The notes under the pieces are model-generated. The model had not been told where the DNA came from. It saw only the letters and a list, made by a program, of their open reading frames with translations, and searched no databases. 64,000 bases of DNA from DASVBE01 sp963770375 (lineage in GTDB: Bacteria > Actinomycetota > Actinomycetes > Streptosporangiales > Streptosporangiaceae), in contig CAVYPM010000006.1 of NCBI GenBank assembly GCA_963770375.1, forward strand, positions 124,001-188,000, written 5' to 3'. Both the position numbers and the translations under genes were made by a program. Each line of letters opens with the position of its first letter. The first letter of the stretch is position 1. Shown in pieces: positions 60,553 through 64,000 of this stretch.

Positions 60553-62037
60553 CCCGGGCCCGCGGCCGCGGCGACGGGCCAGTTCGTGCCAGGCCATCGA
60601 CGCCGCCAGCGCGACGGCGAAAGTCAGGGCCAGGTCAGTGGCCAGGTTCTCACCCACCATGTGCCGGGTGGTGGAGATGCCGTCGAAGAAGGCAGGCGGG
60701 ATGAAGGCCAGCAACGCGCACGTCGTCATGCACAGCACCAGCACGGCGCCGTCGCGCTGCCACGGCTGACTGGAGCGGCGCCGCAGCGCGATCAGCCCGA
60801 CCGCGAGCAGCGCCGCCCACAGCGGCAGCAGGAACCCCAGCCCGGCGTTGCCCGACAGGTGCCGGGTCAGCCAGGAGACGACGGCGACCCGGGATTCGTA
60901 GGCGCCCGGCGGGTGACCGGAGTCCGGCGGGTAGTCGCCGAGCGTATTGACCCGGACGAGGTTGGCGTCGATGGCCGCGTCGTTGCCGATGCTCCAGAGC
61001 CGCCCGGGGTGGGTGAGCAGGAAGTGCACCACGTTGGCGTCGGTGAACTCGTGTTCGTAGCGGCGGAACAGCGGATCGGTGCGGACGGACCCCGGCGCCC
61101 AGTAGAACTTGCCCGCGTACTTGGCCCAGCCCGGCGGCAGGTGCAGGGCACGCAGGTCGGCGCGCTCGTTGTCATGCCCGTTGACGATGCTCACGAAGAC
61201 AACGTCAACCGTCTGGAGGTGGTGCAGCCGCTGCGCGGCCCAGCTCTGGGTGTCCCACACCGTGTAGGCCCCGGCCGCCAGGGCGATCGCGGCCGCGACC
61301 GCGGTGGCCGCGTAGGTCTGCCGGGTCAGGTAGCGGCGCCAGCCGCGGGTCCCGCGGGGCGCGCTGGCCAGGATCAGCGTGGCGCACACCGGCAGGGCCA
61401 GGATCAGGTACTGCTCCTTGGACACCACCACGGCGATGCCGCCCGGGCCGGCCAGCGCCAGGCCGCTCACTGTGGACCGCCAGCCGCGGCCCAGGTACGG
61501 CAGCCCGGCCGCGAACAGCAGCAGCCCGGTCAGCGCCGCGGGCTCCTCGAACGGGCTGGCGAACACGTCGAAGAAGGCCGCGTCGGCGATGATCAGCCAG
61601 AGCGCGGCGGCGATCACGAGCTGAGCCCACGGCCGCACCCGCAGCCCGGTGGCCAGCGCGGTGATCCCGGTCGCGGCCGCCACGCAGAAGATCAGCCCGA
61701 GCGCGATCAGGTTGATCGTGCCGGGCAGGCCGAGCAGCCGGGTCAGCCCGCGGGCCAGTTCCAGCGGCAGGATCTCGGACGTGGGGTAGGGCCGGCCCAT
61801 GAGGCGGCACTCCGGGCTGGGCGCGTACTGGAAGTAGGCGTACCGGAAGAACCGCGGGAAGTGCGCCGGGAAGACCGGGCCGAGCCCTATGCCCTTGCCG
61901 CACATCAGCCGCGGGCCGTCCCGGTTGTCGGCCTGGCCGACCGGCACCGGCAGCAGGAACCGCACCAGCAGCAGGCCCAGCGCGCCGGAGAAGATCAGCG
62001 GCCGCAGCGACTGCCCGCGACGCCAGCCCTGAACCAT
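60286..62037 (-). CDS. Polytopic membrane protein, 3' end uncertain
   Basis: As read, 583 aa with about ten transmembrane helices and an extracytoplasmic loop (GHDNERADLRALHLPPGW; TDPLFRRYEHEF), resembling bacterial mannosyltransferase-like or wall-glycan membrane proteins, but without a recognisable DD/DE glycosyltransferase motif. The last 90 residues are Arg/Pro/Asp-rich, antisense to the glutaminyl cyclase gene and unlike the rest. The real end is probably near 60560, and the frame there may carry an indel. The ATG at 62037 opens the hydrophobic N-terminus. Function not recognised. Confidence 0.7.
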   Translation of the reverse strand: MVQGWRRGQSLRPLIFSGALGLLLVRFLLPVPVGQADNRDGPRLMCGKGIGLGPVFPAHFPRFFRYAYFQYAPSPECRLMGRPYPTSEILPLELARGLTRLLGLPGTINLIALGLIFCVAAATGITALATGLRVRPWAQLVIAAALWLIIADAAFFDVFASPFEEPAALTGLLLFAAGLPYLGRGWRSTVSGLALAGPGGIAVVVSKEQYLILALPVCATLILASAPRGTRGWRRYLTRQTYAATAVAAAIALAAGAYTVWDTQSWAAQRLHHLQTVDVVFVSIVNGHDNERADLRALHLPPGWAKYAGKFYWAPGSVRTDPLFRRYEHEFTDANVVHFLLTHPGRLWSIGNDAAIDANLVRVNTLGDYPPDSGHPPGAYESRVAVVSWLTRHLSGNAGLGFLLPLWAALLAVGLIALRRRSSQPWQRDGAVLVLCMTTCALLAFIPPAFFDGISTTRHMVGENLATDLALTFAVALAASMAWHELARRRGRGPGSAGQQPDRVLPRPRRDEPDVVHEPPALAGQQELAGVRQRGDAVSDGLRVAADPLPRRARVDDVGDLAGRRVDPGQERPPGQVGPYPPG

Positions 62038-62392
62038 GGAGAACCAATCAGTGAGTAACGGAAATACAATTCAGGTAATGCTGACGCAAAGATCTCTTAA
62101 GGAATTCGCCAGCCCGAGCTAACAGCAATGCGCTGAACGATCTTTGAATGGACATTTCTGCCCAGGATATGTCTCAGCGCAGCGTGCTTGACCCCGAAAC
62201 CGCAGATCGAGGGCTGTGGGGCTCGGCATGCCGCTTGGGCCGGCTCAGCGGCCAGGCCGGGGGAAACGTCGCCAATAGAGGGATAGCCCACCGTTCGCAG
62301 ACCTGGCAGGCACCATTAATGGCGGCTTAATTCAGCGCGCAGTACGTCAGCCAGATCAGGTCAGGTCCGGGCTTTTCCGGCAGGCACGGCAG
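62038..62392. other. AT-richer intergenic stretch
   Basis: The first 110 bases contain runs such as AATACAATTC and TCTTAAGGAATTC that are unusual for this genome, and 62310-62340 holds CCATTAATGGCGG and TTAATTC. No protein-like frame stands out. It carries the promoter of the membrane protein. A small remnant of foreign DNA is possible. Confidence 0.4.
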
Positions 62393-62425
62393 AGCGGCGG
62401 ACGGCCGAGCGGGCCGTCCGCCGCT
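62393..62425 (-). terminator. Terminator hairpin of the threonine dehydratase operon
   Basis: A perfect 14-bp stem AGCGGCGGACGGCC/GGCCGTCCGCCGCT with a 5-base loop, directly after the stop of the small Cys-rich gene on the minus strand. Confidence 0.8.
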
Positions 62426-62443
62426 CGCGGTGTCAGCGGTGAG

Positions 62444-62704
62444 CTAGCGGGTCAGCGAGGACTTGCTGGTCCACCGCCAGGTGCACTGCTGTGCGTCCTG
62501 GCAGTACCAGCGGACGTCGGCGCAGGCGGTCCCCCCGTCGGCGACCATGACCGCGGTGGGCATCTGCGTCCCGCACAGCCAGCAGGTCGCGCTGGCGGGC
62601 ACACTGGCCTGCGGCCCGGTCCGGGTCGCGGCCGGGCTGCGGCCGTGGCCGTCCCCGTAGTCCGCCGGTCCTGGCGTTCCTGGCGGTCCCCACGCGGCGG
62701 TCAT
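62444..62704 (-). CDS. Small Cys-rich putative zinc-ribbon protein
   Basis: 86 aa. CWLCG and, 20 residues later, CADVRWYCQDAQQC supply five cysteines in a zinc-ribbon-like arrangement. The N-terminal 40 residues are Gly/Pro-rich. The ATG at 62704 overlaps the threonine dehydratase stop by four bases, and a strong hairpin follows the gene. No family recognised. Similar short proteins in actinomycetes are uncharacterised. Confidence 0.65.
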   Translation of the reverse strand: MTAAWGPPGTPGPADYGDGHGRSPAATRTGPQASVPASATCWLCGTQMPTAVMVADGGTACADVRWYCQDAQQCTWRWTSKSSLTR

Positions 62705-63738
62705 GCCGGGCCGCCTTCCCGCCCAGCCTGCGCCGTCGGCGGACCGGGTGGTCCGGCCTCCGGGCCTGCGTCGGACCACAGCGCGGTCAGTTGCGCCGGG
62801 CTTATATTGCCGCCACTGCACATGATGGCCACCTTCCGGCCCGCGAACCGCGCGGGCTCGGCCAGCACCGCGGCCAGGGCGGCCGCCCCAGCCGGTTCCA
62901 CCAGGCTACGGGTCTTCTCAATCATCACGCGGGTCGCTCTGCGCAACTGCTCCTCGGAGACCAGCACAAAGTCGCGCAGCAGCGCGCGCATGATCTGCTG
63001 CGGCAGCTCGAACGCGGTCCTGGTGGCCAGGCCCTCGGCGAACGTGCCCATCTCCGCCTCGACCAGCTGGCCGGCCTGCCAGGACCGGTGCGCGGCCGGC
63101 GCCGCGGCCGCCTGCACGCCGATCACCTCGATGGACGGGCGGACCGCCCGGGCCACCGAGCTGGCCCCGGCCGCACCGCTGCCGCCGCCGACCGGCACCA
63201 CGATCACCTCGGTGCCCGGCTGTTCCGCCAGGATCTCGAGCGTGGCCGTCGCCACCCCGGCGATCAGCATCGGCTCGTTGCCGGAGTGGATGTACCGGTA
63301 GCCGTTCACGTCGGCGAGCTTCTCGCAGTGCTCCCGCGCCTCGTCGAAGTCGCGCCCGTGGAACACGAGCTCGGCCCCGAGCGCGCGCATCGACTCGGCC
63401 TTGACCGGGTTGGCCTGCTCGGGCACGCAGATGATGGCCCGGACGCCGAACAAAGCGGCGGCGAACGCGATCGACTGGCCGTGGTTGCCGGTGGACGCCG
63501 AGATCACCCCGCGCTCGCGCTCGGCCGCGCTGAGCTGGCTGATCAGGTTCACCCCGCCGCGCACCTTGAACGCCCCGACCGGCTGGTAGTTCTCGTGCTT
63601 GACCCACACCTCGGTGCCGGCCACCGCGTCCAGCGCGGGATACCGGTGCAGCGGGGTCGGCCGCAGGTACGGCGCGATGCGCTGCCGGGCGGCGAGCACC
63701 TCGGCCAGGTCAGGCACGGCCAGGTCAGGCACGGTCAT
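62701..63738 (-). CDS. Threonine/serine dehydratase, PLP-dependent
   Basis: 345-aa fold-type II PLP enzyme. The Schiff-base Lys is in VGAFKVRGG, the substrate loop is SASTGNHGQS, the phosphate-binding loop is VPVGGGSGAAG, and CSGGNIS lies near the end. There is no C-terminal ACT regulatory domain, so it is a catabolic or racemase-like member and not biosynthetic IlvA. It deaminates threonine to 2-oxobutyrate or serine to pyruvate. An ATG at 63738 gives the normal length. Confidence 0.9.
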   Translation of the reverse strand: MTVPDLAVPDLAEVLAARQRIAPYLRPTPLHRYPALDAVAGTEVWVKHENYQPVGAFKVRGGVNLISQLSAAERERGVISASTGNHGQSIAFAAALFGVRAIICVPEQANPVKAESMRALGAELVFHGRDFDEAREHCEKLADVNGYRYIHSGNEPMLIAGVATATLEILAEQPGTEVIVVPVGGGSGAAGASSVARAVRPSIEVIGVQAAAAPAAHRSWQAGQLVEAEMGTFAEGLATRTAFELPQQIMRALLRDFVLVSEEQLRRATRVMIEKTRSLVEPAGAAALAAVLAEPARFAGRKVAIMCSGGNISPAQLTALWSDAGPEAGPPGPPTAQAGREGGPA

Positions 63739-63883
63739 GGCACGTGTCTACCATGCGGCCCGCCGCCGTTGCCCCCAGCTGCCCGGATTGGTCCCGGTCC
63801 GCCCTGGGCACCGCCCCGCCGCGGGCCTACGGTTGTAACAGTGAGACTAGCCAGGACCGCCCCTCGCCACCCAGGGAGAGCAC

Positions 63884-64000
63884 ATGACGCGGACACCCCA
63901 GGAAGTCTTCCAGCATCACGCCGAGGCGCTCGGCGCGGGCGACCTGGACGAGATCGTCGCCGACTACGCCGACGACGCCGTGTTCATCAGCCCGTCCGGC
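63884..64000 (+). CDS. SnoaL-like/NTF2-fold protein, 3' end outside the window
   Basis: The first 39 residues (MTRTPQEVFQHHAEALGAGD, then a YADDAVF turn) match the start of SnoaL-like domains, small beta-barrel proteins that act as cyclases, hydrolases or ligand-binding proteins. CAGGGAGAG precedes the ATG at 63884. The frame is open to the end of the window. Divergent from the threonine dehydratase gene. Confidence 0.7.
   Translation, partial: MTRTPQEVFQHHAEALGAGDLDEIVADYADDAVFISPSG

Overview
The window is about 72% GC and reads as the chromosome of an actinomycete. The evidence is lineage-typical genes: a mycothiol ligase (mshC), a DPPR synthase and dprE2-like pair, an XRE/DUF5753 regulator, many GTG starts, and dense ATGA/GTGA gene overlaps. 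A genus cannot be assigned from the sequence alone. There is no rRNA, convincing tRNA, CRISPR array, integrase or complete insertion sequence, so this looks like core or lightly accessory chromosome.

Layout. 1-4.0 kb: sulfonate uptake and desulfonation operon (ssuC-ssuB-ssuA-ssuD) closed by two hairpins. 4.0-9.8 kb: polysaccharide deacetylase, a frameshifted secreted protein, and a urease with a fused gamma/beta subunit but no maturation genes. 9.9-17.8 kb: small regulators and housekeeping genes (Lrp, SRPBCC, DinB, ung, aldo/keto reductase, nadK, a LuxR-type STAND regulator) with a truncated LysR gene between them. 18.2-23.8 kb: a Tat-peptide/DUF4331 cluster, then phosphodiester glycosidase-DPPR synthase-dprE2. 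23.9-28.9 kb (minus): FAD-linked oxidase and the murD2-murL-pgeF peptidoglycan-precursor operon. 29-36.5 kb: XRE regulator, a cyclic-nucleotide-domain histidine kinase coupled to a receiver/thioredoxin-reductase-like fusion, and a GlcD-GlcF-type oxidase. 36.6-42.4 kb: an SRPBCC-MarR pair with a readable promoter/operator, then VOC, beta-phosphoglucomutase and GH65 phosphorylase. 42.4-51.3 kb: acyl-CoA ligase, an atypical proB/proA pair with a B3/4 tRNA-editing domain protein, a structured intergenic region, trpF, mshC and a CoA transferase. 51.3-54.4 kb: sigma factor, membrane Ig-like protein and a tandem-repeat secreted protein. 54.5-64 kb: MFS transporter, lipoprotein, an FtsH-like AAA+ protease with a second HExxH membrane protein, glutaminyl cyclase, a polytopic membrane protein, and threonine dehydratase.

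At least six otherwise intact genes carry one-base frame breaks, mostly at G/C runs. In the five tested by length, correcting one base gives a whole number of codons ending at a downstream stop. I read these mainly as base-calling or assembly errors. Separate from them are gene remnants that look genuinely decayed: a LysR gene without its DNA-binding domain, an alpha/beta-hydrolase tail, and a DUF559 fragment.

Most interesting: the murD2-murL-pgeF operon, the FtsH-like/HEARH protease neighbourhood, the kinase-redox fusion pair, the proA/proB/B3-4 group beside a multibranched intergenic structure, the accessory-less urease with an altered active-site flap, and two related intergenic palindromes 26 kb apart.
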